A stretch of DNA of 50,397 nucleotides, taken from NCBI RefSeq assembly GCF_025291715.1, contig NZ_JAMBIZ010000029.1:1-50397 (forward strand), in the 5' to 3' direction. The position numbers and the translations under genes were made by a program. Position 1 is the stretch's first letter; each line of letters starts with the position of its first letter. Shown in pieces: positions 17,094 through 25,493 of the stretch. Under the pieces are notes generated by a model, which was given only the letters and a program-made list of their open reading frames with translations, ran no database searches and was not told the origin of the DNA. This DNA is from Metasolibacillus sp. (GTDB lineage Bacteria > Bacillota > Bacilli > Bacillales_A > Planococcaceae).

Positions 17094-17169
17094 CGTATAA
17101 GATTCTGATAAAATCGGGCGAATTATACTTGTTAAACTACTCCAATAAAAGATAGGAGATAATGAAAGT

Positions 17170-18198
17170 ATGGAAAATGAAGTTAGTTTAGTTATTGGCA
17201 CATATCAAAAAGCACAAGCTAAAGCATTGCAAATCGTTACATTCAATACAGAGAAGCTAACGATAAAGTGGCAGATAGGCGTAGCAGAAATAGATTCACC
17301 TTCTTTCGTTGAGGTTTACCAATCGACTATTTTCGCTGTCAGTGAGGAAGAAGCTGGCTTTATATACAGCTATCATTACGATGGACAACAGCTAACAATG
17401 CTTAGCCGTCAATCAACGCATGGAGCAGCACCATGTTATATACGCTATGATGCAAGCAAGCGTGCTTTGTATGTCACAAATTATGTATCTGGCTCAATAG
17501 CAGTTTTTACAGTCAATGAACAATTCGAAATTCAGCCTTGTAAGCAGCTGATTCAGCATACAGGAAGCAGTGTGAATGTGGAGCGACAAGAGGCGGCACA
17601 TGCACACTCTATTGAAATTTTACCTTTTGCTACAGATTATAAAATTGTACAAGACTTAGGCTGTGACACAATTTCCTTATATTTTACTGAACCAGATGGT
17701 ATGCTAACACTTGTAAATACTTTTCAAATGCCATTAGGAAATGGTCCGCGCCATGTAGCTTTTCATAAGGAGCATAAGCTCGTTTATGTATTAAGTGAAT
17801 TAACATCAACGGTTGATGTATTGCAATTCGATGAAAACAAGCTAACTTTTGAATTAATTCAAACGATAGCTACATTGCCTAAAGGCTTTTTAGGTGAAAA
17901 TACAGGAGCAGATATTCATATATCGCCTGCAGAGGATTATTTATTTGCATCAAATCGAGGACATGATAGCATCACTATTTTTACGATCGATGCCCAAGGG
18001 CAATTAGCATGGCATCAATGTATGCATACAGGTGGAGAAACGCCACGTAACTTCGCAGTTATTTCAGATGATTTACTCGTCATCGGCAATCAAAATACAG
18101 ATAAGCTCACAATGGCAAAGCGTGATGAGTGTAATCTGTTTGCGTTGCAGCCTGTGGAATATTTAGTAGAAAAGCCTGTTTGTGTGAAGGTATTATAA
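17170..18198 (+). CDS. Lactonase-family beta-propeller protein (6-phosphogluconolactonase-like)
   Basis: The 342-residue protein resembles the seven-bladed lactonase family (PF10282; YkgB/Pgl-like), in which characterised members hydrolyse 6-phosphogluconolactone for the pentose phosphate pathway. Family blocks visible are LVIGTY at the start, HGAAPCYIRYD, YVTNYVSGSIAVF, HAHSIEI, GNGPRHVAFH, ISPAEDYLFASNRGHDSITI and GGETPRNFAV. There is no signal peptide. The ATG at 17170 follows AGGAG. It lies between a terminator and the HipA-like pair. Actual substrate specificity is not visible. Confidence 0.88.
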   Translation: MENEVSLVIGTYQKAQAKALQIVTFNTEKLTIKWQIGVAEIDSPSFVEVYQSTIFAVSEEEAGFIYSYHYDGQQLTMLSRQSTHGAAPCYIRYDASKRALYVTNYVSGSIAVFTVNEQFEIQPCKQLIQHTGSSVNVERQEAAHAHSIEILPFATDYKIVQDLGCDTISLYFTEPDGMLTLVNTFQMPLGNGPRHVAFHKEHKLVYVLSELTSTVDVLQFDENKLTFELIQTIATLPKGFLGENTGADIHISPAEDYLFASNRGHDSITIFTIDAQGQLAWHQCMHTGGETPRNFAVISDDLLVIGNQNTDKLTMAKRDECNLFALQPVEYLVEKPVCVKVL

Positions 18199-18240
18199 GG
18201 GGATTTAAGTTATAATAGATGATTAAAGGGAGTGAATGAT

Positions 18241-19047
18241 ATGGAAAGAATTATTATTCCGTTAGAAACTGTCCCAATAATCAGTACCTCGAGTAAAGGG
18301 GATCAATCGAAATGGCAAGTTGATAATAAGTGGATTAAGCAAAATACACGTGGTTATGAAGGACAAGCAGAGGTGCTCGCATCGCTTATTCTATCATGTT
18401 CTACGTTAACAGAACGAGAATATGTTAAGTATCATCTGTGCGAAATTCTATTGCCGAATGGAGAAACATCATTAGGATGTTATTCTTATGACTTTAGAGA
18501 GAAGTTGCAGGAAGTTACCCTGGAACGCCTATTTGAAGCAAATTTTTCATCAACCGATTCGATTTTAAATAATACTGCTTTATCAACTGAAGAAAAGTTT
18601 GAACAGCTACTGCGGCAAGTTGAGCTATATACAGGAATTAATGTACGTGAGGAATTAGTTCGTATGCTTGCATTCGATGCTTTAATTTTGAATGAAGATC
18701 GCCATACAAATAATATTTTATTTTTATATAATCCGATGCAAAAATCGTGGCGACTTGCGCCAATTTTTGACAATGGGCTTAGCTTTTTATCAGACGAAAA
18801 GGATTATCCACAGGGGAAGCCATTAACTATTTTAAAACGAAAAGTGAAGGCGAAACCGCTCAATTCAAATTTTTCAAAGCAACTTGCTTTATACAAAGGG
18901 CCTGCTTTTATTAATAAAACAAAGTTATTGCGAGCACTTGAAACAATAGATATTGATTTTGGACGAGCACAGCAAGTTTTACTATCACAATTGAATGACC
19001 CTAGTTTTGCACATCTTTTTTATGAAGGACGCGTTGCTAATGATTAA
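18241..19047 (+). CDS. HipA-like kinase domain protein
   Basis: The 268-residue protein carries the HipA-type kinase catalytic region: a catalytic loop LILNEDRHTNNILFL (about 148-162) and a metal-binding APIFDNGLSFLSD (about 172-184). HipA phosphorylates glutamyl-tRNA synthetase in persistence modules; other members have other targets. It is shorter than HipA (about 440 aa) and lacks the N-terminal subdomain, starting close to a strand-rich region with WIKQNTRGYEGQAEVLASLI. ATG 18241 is chosen over GTG 18232 because AAGGGAG lies 8 bases upstream of it. A TATAAT box lies at 18211. It overlaps the next gene by 8 bases. The split layout recalls HipBST, but no HipB-like HTH gene is next to it. 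Confidence 0.8.
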   Translation: MERIIIPLETVPIISTSSKGDQSKWQVDNKWIKQNTRGYEGQAEVLASLILSCSTLTEREYVKYHLCEILLPNGETSLGCYSYDFREKLQEVTLERLFEANFSSTDSILNNTALSTEEKFEQLLRQVELYTGINVREELVRMLAFDALILNEDRHTNNILFLYNPMQKSWRLAPIFDNGLSFLSDEKDYPQGKPLTILKRKVKAKPLNSNFSKQLALYKGPAFINKTKLLRALETIDIDFGRAQQVLLSQLNDPSFAHLFYEGRVAND

Positions 19048-19417
19048 CTATATGAAATTTGATGTAATGTGGATGGATGATGTAATTGCACATGTTGATT
19101 TAAAGCCTGCCAATGGTGGAACGCCTTATGTGATAAATTATATTGATGATTTTAATAAACAATTTTCTCCGAATATGGAAGGGCATATTAGCATTGAGGA
19201 GCTAGAGATGTGGCTGAAGTGGCGCACTTTTCCTCCGACTCGTGCTAACGCACAGGAGCTGTTAGAAAGCCTAGGTTTGCAGGCATATAATCGTTGGGGC
19301 ATTGTGCGAAAAACACATGGTGTCATGGCTGATGATGAGATTTGGCTACGCTTTGATGGTGAAACTTTAACACATCGAGATGTTTGCTTGCGGAAATATT
19401 TGTATTATCCAGAATAA
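19040..19417 (+). CDS. Small partner of the HipA-like kinase
   Basis: The 125-residue protein has no signal peptide or membrane segment. Its middle reads WLKWRTFPPTRANAQELLES then LGLQAYNRWGIVRKTHGVMA and DDEIWLRF, which looks like the conserved docking segment seen beside HipA-like kinases in Firmicutes. The ATG at 19040 overlaps the kinase stop (ATGATTAA), so the two are coupled. ATG 19052 is an alternative start. By analogy with HipS it may hold the kinase in check or supply a missing subdomain. That role is inference. Confidence 0.65.
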   Translation: MINYMKFDVMWMDDVIAHVDLKPANGGTPYVINYIDDFNKQFSPNMEGHISIEELEMWLKWRTFPPTRANAQELLESLGLQAYNRWGIVRKTHGVMADDEIWLRFDGETLTHRDVCLRKYLYYPE

Positions 19418-19426
19418 TAAATAGTG

Positions 19427-19468
19427 TGGGCTTGTTGAAAAAGGATTTACCTTTTTCAAACAAGCCCA
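19427..19468. terminator. Long hairpin between convergent genes
   Basis: TGGGCTTGTTGAAAAAGG and CCTTTTTCAAACAAGCCCA pair almost perfectly with a 5-base loop. It sits 10 bases after the HipA-partner gene and before the convergent YdhR-like gene. It has no strong T-run on either side, so termination efficiency is uncertain. Confidence 0.5.
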
Positions 19469-19559
19469 TATTGCAACAATACATAAATAATCTTAAGGCT
19501 TTGGAATAGTGAGAACAATTTACAGAAAGGCTTTATATAATTTATTTTAGGCTTCCTAT

Positions 19560-19856
19560 TCAACCTTTATTAATTTCTGTCAGCTGCTCATTAATTACAA
19601 AAATCTTTGCATTTACGTTGTCGATGCCAAATCCAGCTAGCCTTTTTGTGTGCATAGCAAGATATTTTTCAGTTGCTTCCTTTGTTGCGAATTTGTAAAT
19701 ACCACCAGCCTCGCCTGTTTCGGCATTTTCTGCCCAAATTTTTGAAATAAAGCCTTCTTCATGATTGATGCTTTGTGCCAATTCAGTAAAAGCCTGTGTC
19801 ATGGCATCTCCGAATGGGCCAGCCATTTTGAAATCTACTTGTAGTAAGTAAGCCAT
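19560..19856 (-). CDS. YdhR-like putative monooxygenase
   Basis: The 98-residue protein matches the YdhR family (PF08803), small dimeric alpha-beta barrel proteins annotated as putative monooxygenases. It starts MAYLLQVDFKMAGPFGDAMT and contains INHEEGFISKIWAENAETGE and GGIYKFATKEATEKYLAMHT, typical of the family. The gene lies 12 bases after the DsbA-like gene on the same strand and probably forms an operon with it. The substrate is unknown. Confidence 0.88.
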   Translation of the reverse strand: MAYLLQVDFKMAGPFGDAMTQAFTELAQSINHEEGFISKIWAENAETGEAGGIYKFATKEATEKYLAMHTKRLAGFGIDNVNAKIFVINEQLTEINKG

Positions 19857-19868
19857 CCTTATTCTCCT

Positions 19869-20789
19869 TTATTTTTTTGTAATATAGTTTTCGCCAAGAA
19901 GCTCCTTTAATTCATAAGCATTTGAGGAAAGTTCCTCTTCTATAAAGCTTGTTATAGCAGCTTGGTCAATATCATACATAACTTCAATTTCCTTTGAGAA
20001 AAGTAGCTCCTCTTTTTCAAGTAAGCTTGCAAGTGAAGGTTGCTCTTTTGGCTGTATCTCTTCACCAACTACTTTCTGTAATCCTTGAACATAAGCTTCA
20101 AGTGGGCGACTACCAACTATTTTTACACCTTTATTTTCTTCGTTTATCATAATAATTGTTGGAAAGCCTCTTGCACCAAGCTCGCGTGTAAGTGCAAAAT
20201 CCTCGTTTAATAATTGCTGACCGATTGGACCTTCAGCCTCTGCTATAATAGCGTTACCATCGAGCCCAAGATGATCGACAATACTTATTAATACATCAAG
20301 CTCAGAAACGTTTTGATTAAACGCAAAAAGCTGCTCTCTTGTACGACGTAAATATTCATAGGCTTTTTCAGCGCCATAATTTTTAGCGATGACCTTTAAT
20401 AAACGGGATGAGGGGTAAGAAGATTGCACAGGATTATCAATCATCACTGAGCCATCAATTGGCATACGTGAATATTCGCCAACCTCTCTCCAATGTGGTG
20501 CAACGTCGGATGGTTTAGAAATACCATTCGCAGGATCAATCGGACCATCATGCCATTTTTCTAATAATCCACCAAGCACAGTGTGGAAATTAACATATTG
20601 CCCATATTGCTCTTGGAAGCGACGTAGAACAGGCTCTAACGCCCAGCAGTGTGAGCAAATTGGATCTGTTACATAATATAAATTAACTGTTTTTGCTGGT
20701 TTGTTGAAATCAATGACTGCCATTTCCTCATCGTCAGCAACACCACACACACCTGTTTGTAAATCACACATCATATTATTATTTGTCAT
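19869..20789 (-). CDS. DsbA/FrnE-like thioredoxin-fold protein
   Basis: The 306-residue cytoplasmic protein has a thioredoxin fold with active site CSHC (C45, C48) in YYVTDPICSHCWALEP. There is a helical insertion and the cis-Pro loop ARGFPTIIMI (about 208-217). It resembles DsbA-family FrnE proteins and the SpxH/YjbH group, which present Spx to ClpXP. A second Cys pair near the N-terminus (C8, C15) is not part of the active site. No signal peptide is present, so an extracellular disulfide role is unlikely. It is followed by ydhR-like and divergent from a TetR gene, which may regulate both. Confidence 0.85.
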   Translation of the reverse strand: MTNNNMMCDLQTGVCGVADDEEMAVIDFNKPAKTVNLYYVTDPICSHCWALEPVLRRFQEQYGQYVNFHTVLGGLLEKWHDGPIDPANGISKPSDVAPHWREVGEYSRMPIDGSVMIDNPVQSSYPSSRLLKVIAKNYGAEKAYEYLRRTREQLFAFNQNVSELDVLISIVDHLGLDGNAIIAEAEGPIGQQLLNEDFALTRELGARGFPTIIMINEENKGVKIVGSRPLEAYVQGLQKVVGEEIQPKEQPSLASLLEKEELLFSKEIEVMYDIDQAAITSFIEEELSSNAYELKELLGENYITKK

Positions 20790-20951
20790 TTAAGACCCTC
20801 CTAATTAATTGGTCTACTTTTTTATAAGCTGTTATAGTTGCCTTACAGCTTTATTGTAGTAATAATAAAAATAAAAAAACACCAATAGATGATTAAATAT
20901 GTTGTTTAGCCAACACATTGGCAAAATTGTCGAAAAAGTAGGAGGGATACT

Positions 20952-21503
20952 ATGACGCAAGCGAAAACAGATCCTCGTGTGCTGCGTACAAGAAAATCCA
21001 TTATGGATGCATTTATTGAGCTTTCTACTAAAAAGGAATTTAAAGATATAACGATTAAAGATATTACGATAGAGGCTATGATTAATCGCGCAACCTTTTA
21101 CGCTCATTTTGAAGATATTTATGATTTATTAGAAAAGGTTTTATCAGAAATATTTATGATTAATTTAGATGAGACGATTTTGGCTAAAAATGAGTTAAAT
21201 GAGGAAGCAGCGGTAAGTATTTTTAAAGCAATTACAAGCTTTCAGCGCTCATTATCTTCACGCTGTCATAGAGGATATGAGGAGACAATTGCACGCATAA
21301 TTAAAGATCAGCTTGAGGTTATTTTTTATAAAATGCTGTTAGCAAAGCACGACAAAGCAGATACTGAAGCATTAAAAATAGCAGCGGTTATGCTAAGCTG
21401 GGGAATGTATGGTGCCTCAGTAGAATGGCGCAGAAGTAGCATGACAATATCACCAGAGGAATTTATTAAAAAGGTAATTCCTCTTTATAAGGAGATTAAG
21501 TAA
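20952..21503 (+). CDS. TetR/AcrR-family regulator
   Basis: The 183-residue protein has an N-terminal TetR helix-turn-helix: DPRVLRTRKSIMDAFIELST, then FKDITIKDITIEAMINRATF and YAHFEDIYDLLEKV. The C-terminal ligand-binding half is helical and typical of the short AcrR/DhaS-like group. The ATG at 20952 follows TAGGAGG. It is divergent from the DsbA-like/YdhR-like pair, a common arrangement for local repression, possibly redox-linked. The ligand is unknown. Confidence 0.88.
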   Translation: MTQAKTDPRVLRTRKSIMDAFIELSTKKEFKDITIKDITIEAMINRATFYAHFEDIYDLLEKVLSEIFMINLDETILAKNELNEEAAVSIFKAITSFQRSLSSRCHRGYEETIARIIKDQLEVIFYKMLLAKHDKADTEALKIAAVMLSWGMYGASVEWRRSSMTISPEEFIKKVIPLYKEIK

Positions 21504-21518
21504 GAAGCATGTAATAAT

Positions 21519-21558
21519 AGAGCATATCAAGAAAGAAGCCCCTTTCCTGATATGCTCT
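21519..21558. terminator. Bidirectional terminator between TetR and SDR genes
   Basis: AGAGCATATCA (21519-21529) pairs perfectly with TGATATGCTCT (21548-21558), with an inner GAAAG/CTTTC stem. It sits between two convergent stop codons. T- and A-rich sequence on both sides allows use in both directions. Confidence 0.75.
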
Positions 21559-21561
21559 GTT

Positions 21562-22344
21562 TTAATATTTATATGATTGACCGCCATCAATTGGAATCAC
21601 GACACCGTTGATGAAATCAGCTTGATTCGATAATAAAAATGCTACAAGATAGCCAACTTCCTCAGGCTTACCAAAGCGTTTCATTGGGTTTGGTTTTACA
21701 AATTCTTTACCTACCTCTTCCCAGTTGTCTCCGCCGATTTGACGTAGTGAGCCTTCTACCATTGGTGTCATAATTGCGCCAGGAGCAATCGCTTTTATTG
21801 AAATACCGTATTGACCATATTCAATACCCGAATTACGTGTTAATCCAACAACACCATGTTTACTTGCTGCATAGCCAGATTGGTTACCAACACCACGAAT
21901 ACCGCCAACTGAAGCAGTATTTACAATGGAGCCGAAGCCTTGCTCTTTCATCACTTTTAATACGTAGCGCATTCCATAAAATACACCATTTAAGTTAATT
22001 GAAATTACTTTTTGGAATTCCTCAACCCCAAAATCCTCTGTTAAATTTTGTTTACCTTCGATTCCTGCATTGTTAAAAAAGCCATCAATTTTGCCGAATT
22101 TATCTACAGTTGCCTGTACATAGCCTTCAACCGCTTTTTCATCTGCCACATTTGCTGTTAATAATAGGGTTTCAGCATTTGGCTCAATTTCTACAATTTT
22201 TGCTTGTGTGTCTTTTAAACCTGCTTCATTTAAGTCAACTAATGCAAGTGTTGCACCTTCAGCAGCTAATTGTAATGCAGTAGCTTGACCTAAACCAGAG
22301 CCTGCGCCTGTTATAATAACTACTTTATTCTCAAAACGTTTCAT
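21562..22344 (-). CDS. Short-chain dehydrogenase/reductase
   Basis: The 260-residue classical SDR has the NAD(P)-binding TGAGSGLG (12-19), the NNAG motif (91-94) and the catalytic triad S145, Y158 and K162 in SGYAASKHG. The acidic D37 after the second strand (LALVDLNE) predicts NAD preference. The C-terminus ends GVVIPIDGGQSYKY, as usual. The substrate cannot be inferred. It is divergent from a TetR gene with an inverted repeat between them, so the TetR protein probably controls it. Confidence 0.9.
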   Translation of the reverse strand: MKRFENKVVIITGAGSGLGQATALQLAAEGATLALVDLNEAGLKDTQAKIVEIEPNAETLLLTANVADEKAVEGYVQATVDKFGKIDGFFNNAGIEGKQNLTEDFGVEEFQKVISINLNGVFYGMRYVLKVMKEQGFGSIVNTASVGGIRGVGNQSGYAASKHGVVGLTRNSGIEYGQYGISIKAIAPGAIMTPMVEGSLRQIGGDNWEEVGKEFVKPNPMKRFGKPEEVGYLVAFLLSNQADFINGVVIPIDGGQSYKY

Positions 22345-22430
22345 GATCTAATCTCCTCACTTCTGTTCAATAATTGCTACAAGTTCATTGTAGGCAATCA
22401 AATTGCTTTCACCAATCATTAATTGCCTTT

Positions 22431-22455
22431 AAAATGTAAAGAAATACTACATTTT
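22431..22455. promoter_or_regulatory. Inverted repeat, candidate TetR operator
   Basis: AAAATGTA (22431-22438) and TACATTTT (22448-22455) are perfect 8-base arms 9 bases apart, in the gap between the divergent SDR and TetR genes. The position suits a regulator controlling both. No second copy was seen. Confidence 0.4.
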
Positions 22456-22486
22456 TTGAAAAAGTGTCGACATTGAGGTGAGTTAT

Positions 22487-23089
22487 TTGAAAACGCATTC
22501 AGTTCAAGCAGAAAGAACAAAGCAGTTTTTGAAAAAATCATTTATAAAATTGGTTCACGAAAAAGGTTATAATGCTGTGACGGTGAAAGATATTGTGACT
22601 GATGCTGGCTATAATCGAACAACCTTTTATTTGCACTATCAAGATAAGCAGGATTTAGTAGAAGAGCTTATGCAAGAAATGGAAGCATTAATCCAGCATT
22701 ATAGTATGTGTAAATATAAAAAAGATACGCCAATTGATGTAATGAAAATGAATAATTTATCTTTTGATTTGTTCTATTTCATTTACGACCATCGTGATTA
22801 TTTTTCCTTGTTACTAGTAATGGACACATTACCTGGCATTCATCGCCAATTGCCTGATAGGCTATATTATATGTTCCTTCACCATTTTCAATTTAAATAT
22901 AATAATGCAAATACCGATGACCAACATCAAAAGCGCTACATGGCATACGGCACTGCGGGTGTGATTCAAGATTGGATTGAAAGTGGATTTATAAGTAGCC
23001 CAGCTGAAATGACCATGAAGGTAACCTCGATTTTAGGTACATTTGCAAAATATTTTACTATCCACTACGACGATGCTCAGTGCACATAG
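22487..23089 (+). CDS. TetR/AcrR-family regulator
   Basis: About 200 residues with a TetR DNA-binding domain (TKQFLKKSFIKLVHEKGYNA, VTVKDIVTDAGYNRTTFYLH, YQDKQDLVEELMQEME) and a helical C-terminal domain of the TetR_C_7-like type. TTG 22487 is preferred because GAGGTG lies 6 bases upstream; GTG 22478 would sit inside that ribosome-binding site. It is divergent from the SDR gene and is its likely regulator. Confidence 0.85.
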   Translation: MKTHSVQAERTKQFLKKSFIKLVHEKGYNAVTVKDIVTDAGYNRTTFYLHYQDKQDLVEELMQEMEALIQHYSMCKYKKDTPIDVMKMNNLSFDLFYFIYDHRDYFSLLLVMDTLPGIHRQLPDRLYYMFLHHFQFKYNNANTDDQHQKRYMAYGTAGVIQDWIESGFISSPAEMTMKVTSILGTFAKYFTIHYDDAQCT

Positions 23090-23175
23090 TTCTGGTAGTT
23101 TCTAATACCAAAACTTCAATTAATGGTTCGTTGAAATTCTGTATAGTAAAGCCTTTGATGTGACTATTTTATTCG

Positions 23176-24075
23176 TTACTCTTTTGTTTGTGTACGATAT
23201 TTATTGCGATATTGTAGTGGTGCAAGATGATAATTTTTGCGAAATAGCTCCACAAAATAGCTCACTTGATTGAAGCCTACTTCCTCGCTAATTTGTGAAA
23301 TCGATTTATTTGTATGCAAAATTAAGCTTTGTGCGATATAAAGGCGATGCTTATTAATAAATTTAATTGGCGATAAGCGTGTGTATTTTCGGAATAACTG
23401 ATTGCATGCGCTTTTATTAATGAGCGCGCAGTTCGCCAAATCATTGACCGTAATCGTATTTGAATAGTTTTCTTGTACAAATTGCAGCATTTGATTAAAA
23501 ATCGCAATTTCATGCTCCTCACTATTTTTCATTGCCACATCATAGTGTGTAAGTAGATGCTCGAGAAGTGCTGTTAAAAAGGCGATTACTGAGAAAGGTG
23601 TTGGTTTATGACCTTGCGTCCAGTTCGCAAGCCTTGCTTTTTGCTCAAGCGATAATGGCAGTAAACAAGAAGCAAATGGATTGTCTTCAAAAAATGGCTG
23701 TACATGCGCTGTCAAAAGCTTTGGATGTAAAAAGTCCAAGTCGAAGTTAATGCAAAGTGCATTTGTATTTTGATTAATCGTTTTTGAGCTATGCAGCTGC
23801 TTTTTATTGATAAGTAAAAGCGTGTTTTCAGAAATAGTTACAATTTCATGATTAATTTGATATTCAAGCGAGCCTTGATACACCCACACAATTTGCAGTG
23901 CATGATGCCAATGAATCGGTATATAATCCGAGCGTAAATGATGATATGTTTGCGTAAATAAGGCGATTGCATAATCATCAAACTGATACGTCACCTGCTC
24001 CTCTAAATCCTCTGTTAATGTAATTTCAAACGTTGTCCCATCTAAAATATTTTGCGCGACTGGCTTTGATTTCAT
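23176..24075 (-). CDS. AraC-family transcriptional regulator
   Basis: The 299-residue protein has an N-terminal cupin-like sensor domain (IPIHWHHALQIVWVYQGSLE, then ISENTLLLINKKQLHSS) and a C-terminal double helix-turn-helix (ITVNDLANCALINKSACNQL and SISQISEEVGFNQVSYFVEL, ending FRKNYHLAPLQYRNKYR). ATG 24075 is chosen over upstream starts because AAAGGGGA lies 6 bases before it. It is divergent from the carbamoylase/M20/DpaL operon, with an inverted repeat in the gap. It is probably its activator, responding to a substrate of that pathway (inference). Confidence 0.88.
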   Translation of the reverse strand: MKSKPVAQNILDGTTFEITLTEDLEEQVTYQFDDYAIALFTQTYHHLRSDYIPIHWHHALQIVWVYQGSLEYQINHEIVTISENTLLLINKKQLHSSKTINQNTNALCINFDLDFLHPKLLTAHVQPFFEDNPFASCLLPLSLEQKARLANWTQGHKPTPFSVIAFLTALLEHLLTHYDVAMKNSEEHEIAIFNQMLQFVQENYSNTITVNDLANCALINKSACNQLFRKYTRLSPIKFINKHRLYIAQSLILHTNKSISQISEEVGFNQVSYFVELFRKNYHLAPLQYRNKYRTQTKE

Positions 24076-24165
24076 CAACATTCCCCTTTTCCTCAAATTT
24101 GATAAAAATAGTTACAAAATTTATAGAAAGAATATTCCGATTATATGTATAGTAGCTGTAATAGC

Positions 24166-24203
24166 AATAGTTTAACGTATTGAAAGGAGAACGTTAACTA
24201 TTT
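24166..24203. promoter_or_regulatory. Inverted repeat upstream of the diaminopropionate operon
   Basis: AATAGTTTAACGT and ACGTTAACTATT are near-perfect inverted arms (one extra T) about 12 bases apart, between the AraC gene and the operon. It is a candidate operator or mRNA leader structure. AraC sites are usually direct repeats, so the binding protein is uncertain. Confidence 0.35.
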
Positions 24204-24240
24204 TGTATTGTAGCGAAATTTGATAAAAAGGAGAATGGCG

Positions 24241-25479
24241 ATGGCATATAGCTTACGACAAGGGGCAGTCCGTGTGATTGAGGATTTAAAGGAGCTTGCC
24301 TTATTAACTTCTAATCGAGATGGGGCACAGCGCGTTGCTTGGACGGCGTTATGGCAAACGGCACGTGATTGGTATCGCCAAAAAGCAGAGGAGCTTGGTG
24401 CGGAAGTTTCAATGGATAGTGCTGGCAATGTTTGGACGAAAATTGAAGGCGAAAGCGCAGAGGCAATTGTCATTGGAAGCCATTTAGATAGCGTGCCAAA
24501 TGGGGGCTGGCTTGACGGTGCACTAGGTGTATTAGCTGGGCTTGAGGCGTTACGACGTTATGTAACTGACAATAAAAAGCCAAGGAAAACGCTATATGTG
24601 GTCGATTGGGCAGATGAGGAAGGCGCTCGTTATGGCTATAGCTGCCTAGGCTCATCCGCAGCAAGCGGCTCTTTAAATGTGGCTGAGCTAGTAGGACGTG
24701 TTGATTTACACGGCATAGCTTTTGAAGAAGCAGCAACAGAGTTTCAAGTAATACCAGAAAGGATGCTACAAGCGCATCAGGAATTTTTAACGAGAAATAT
24801 TACAGGCTATTTAGAGCTGCATATTGAGCAAGGGCCTGTTTTAGAAAAAGAGCACAAGGATGTGGCGTGTGTATTTGGCGCAGCAGGTGTGGAGCGCCAT
24901 TATATCGATTTTGTTGGACAGGCTGCTCATGCAGGCTCATTTCCAGTAGCTATGCGTCAAGATGCCTTTCTAGCTGCGGCAGAGGCAGCATTGGAATTTA
25001 GAAAGCTTGCATTAAAATATAAGGCGGTTTGTACGGTTGGGCAAGTGCAAGTACAGCCTGATGTTGTCACAATTGTACCAGGGAAATGTACGATTTCCTT
25101 AGATATGCGTACGATAGATATGGCTGATTTGCAAAAAATGTATGAGGAAGCACAGGCTGTGACAGAAAAAATCGCGAGCGCAAATGACGTTTCAGTAGGA
25201 TGGCGAAAAATTTATTCGGTCGCACCGCAATTATTCAATGAACAGCTCATTCAGTTATGTGAAAAAGCTGTTGAAAAGGAAACAGGTGAGCCAACAAAAA
25301 TGTACTCTGGTCCTTTACACGATGCAGTTGAAATGGCAAAGCTTGTCCCAACTGTCATGATGTTTACAATGTCTGAAGGTGGCTTATCACATACAAAGGA
25401 AGAGCACACGCCAGAGCCTAAGCTACAAATCGGGATTCGTGCATTTTTACGATTAGTTCATGAGGTGATGGAAGGATAA
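24241..25479 (+). CDS. M20-family Zn hydrolase (N-carbamoyl-L-amino-acid hydrolase / allantoate amidohydrolase type)
   Basis: The 412-residue enzyme belongs to the HyuC/AllC group of M20 peptidases, which hydrolyse N-carbamoyl or ureido bonds. Metal ligands are visible: H81 and D92 in GSHLDSVPNGGWLDGALG, E126/E127 in WADEEGARYG, H194 in LELHIEQGPVLE, and the distal His in GLSHTKEEHTPE. The dimerisation domain carries GAAGVERHYIDFVGQAAHAG. ATG 24241 is 6 bases after AGGAGA. It is the first gene of a three-gene operon with an M20D hydrolase and DpaL, so its substrate may be a carbamoylated diamino acid (inference). Confidence 0.88.
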   Translation: MAYSLRQGAVRVIEDLKELALLTSNRDGAQRVAWTALWQTARDWYRQKAEELGAEVSMDSAGNVWTKIEGESAEAIVIGSHLDSVPNGGWLDGALGVLAGLEALRRYVTDNKKPRKTLYVVDWADEEGARYGYSCLGSSAASGSLNVAELVGRVDLHGIAFEEAATEFQVIPERMLQAHQEFLTRNITGYLELHIEQGPVLEKEHKDVACVFGAAGVERHYIDFVGQAAHAGSFPVAMRQDAFLAAAEAALEFRKLALKYKAVCTVGQVQVQPDVVTIVPGKCTISLDMRTIDMADLQKMYEEAQAVTEKIASANDVSVGWRKIYSVAPQLFNEQLIQLCEKAVEKETGEPTKMYSGPLHDAVEMAKLVPTVMMFTMSEGGLSHTKEEHTPEPKLQIGIRAFLRLVHEVMEG

Positions 25480-25493
25480 AGGAGGGTTTTGCT

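Noticed and set aside
20899-20918. Weak inverted repeat (TGTTG ... CAACA) between the DsbA-like and TetR genes as an operator
   Set aside because: Only five bases per arm match, which is expected by chance in AT-rich DNA; kept out of the feature list.
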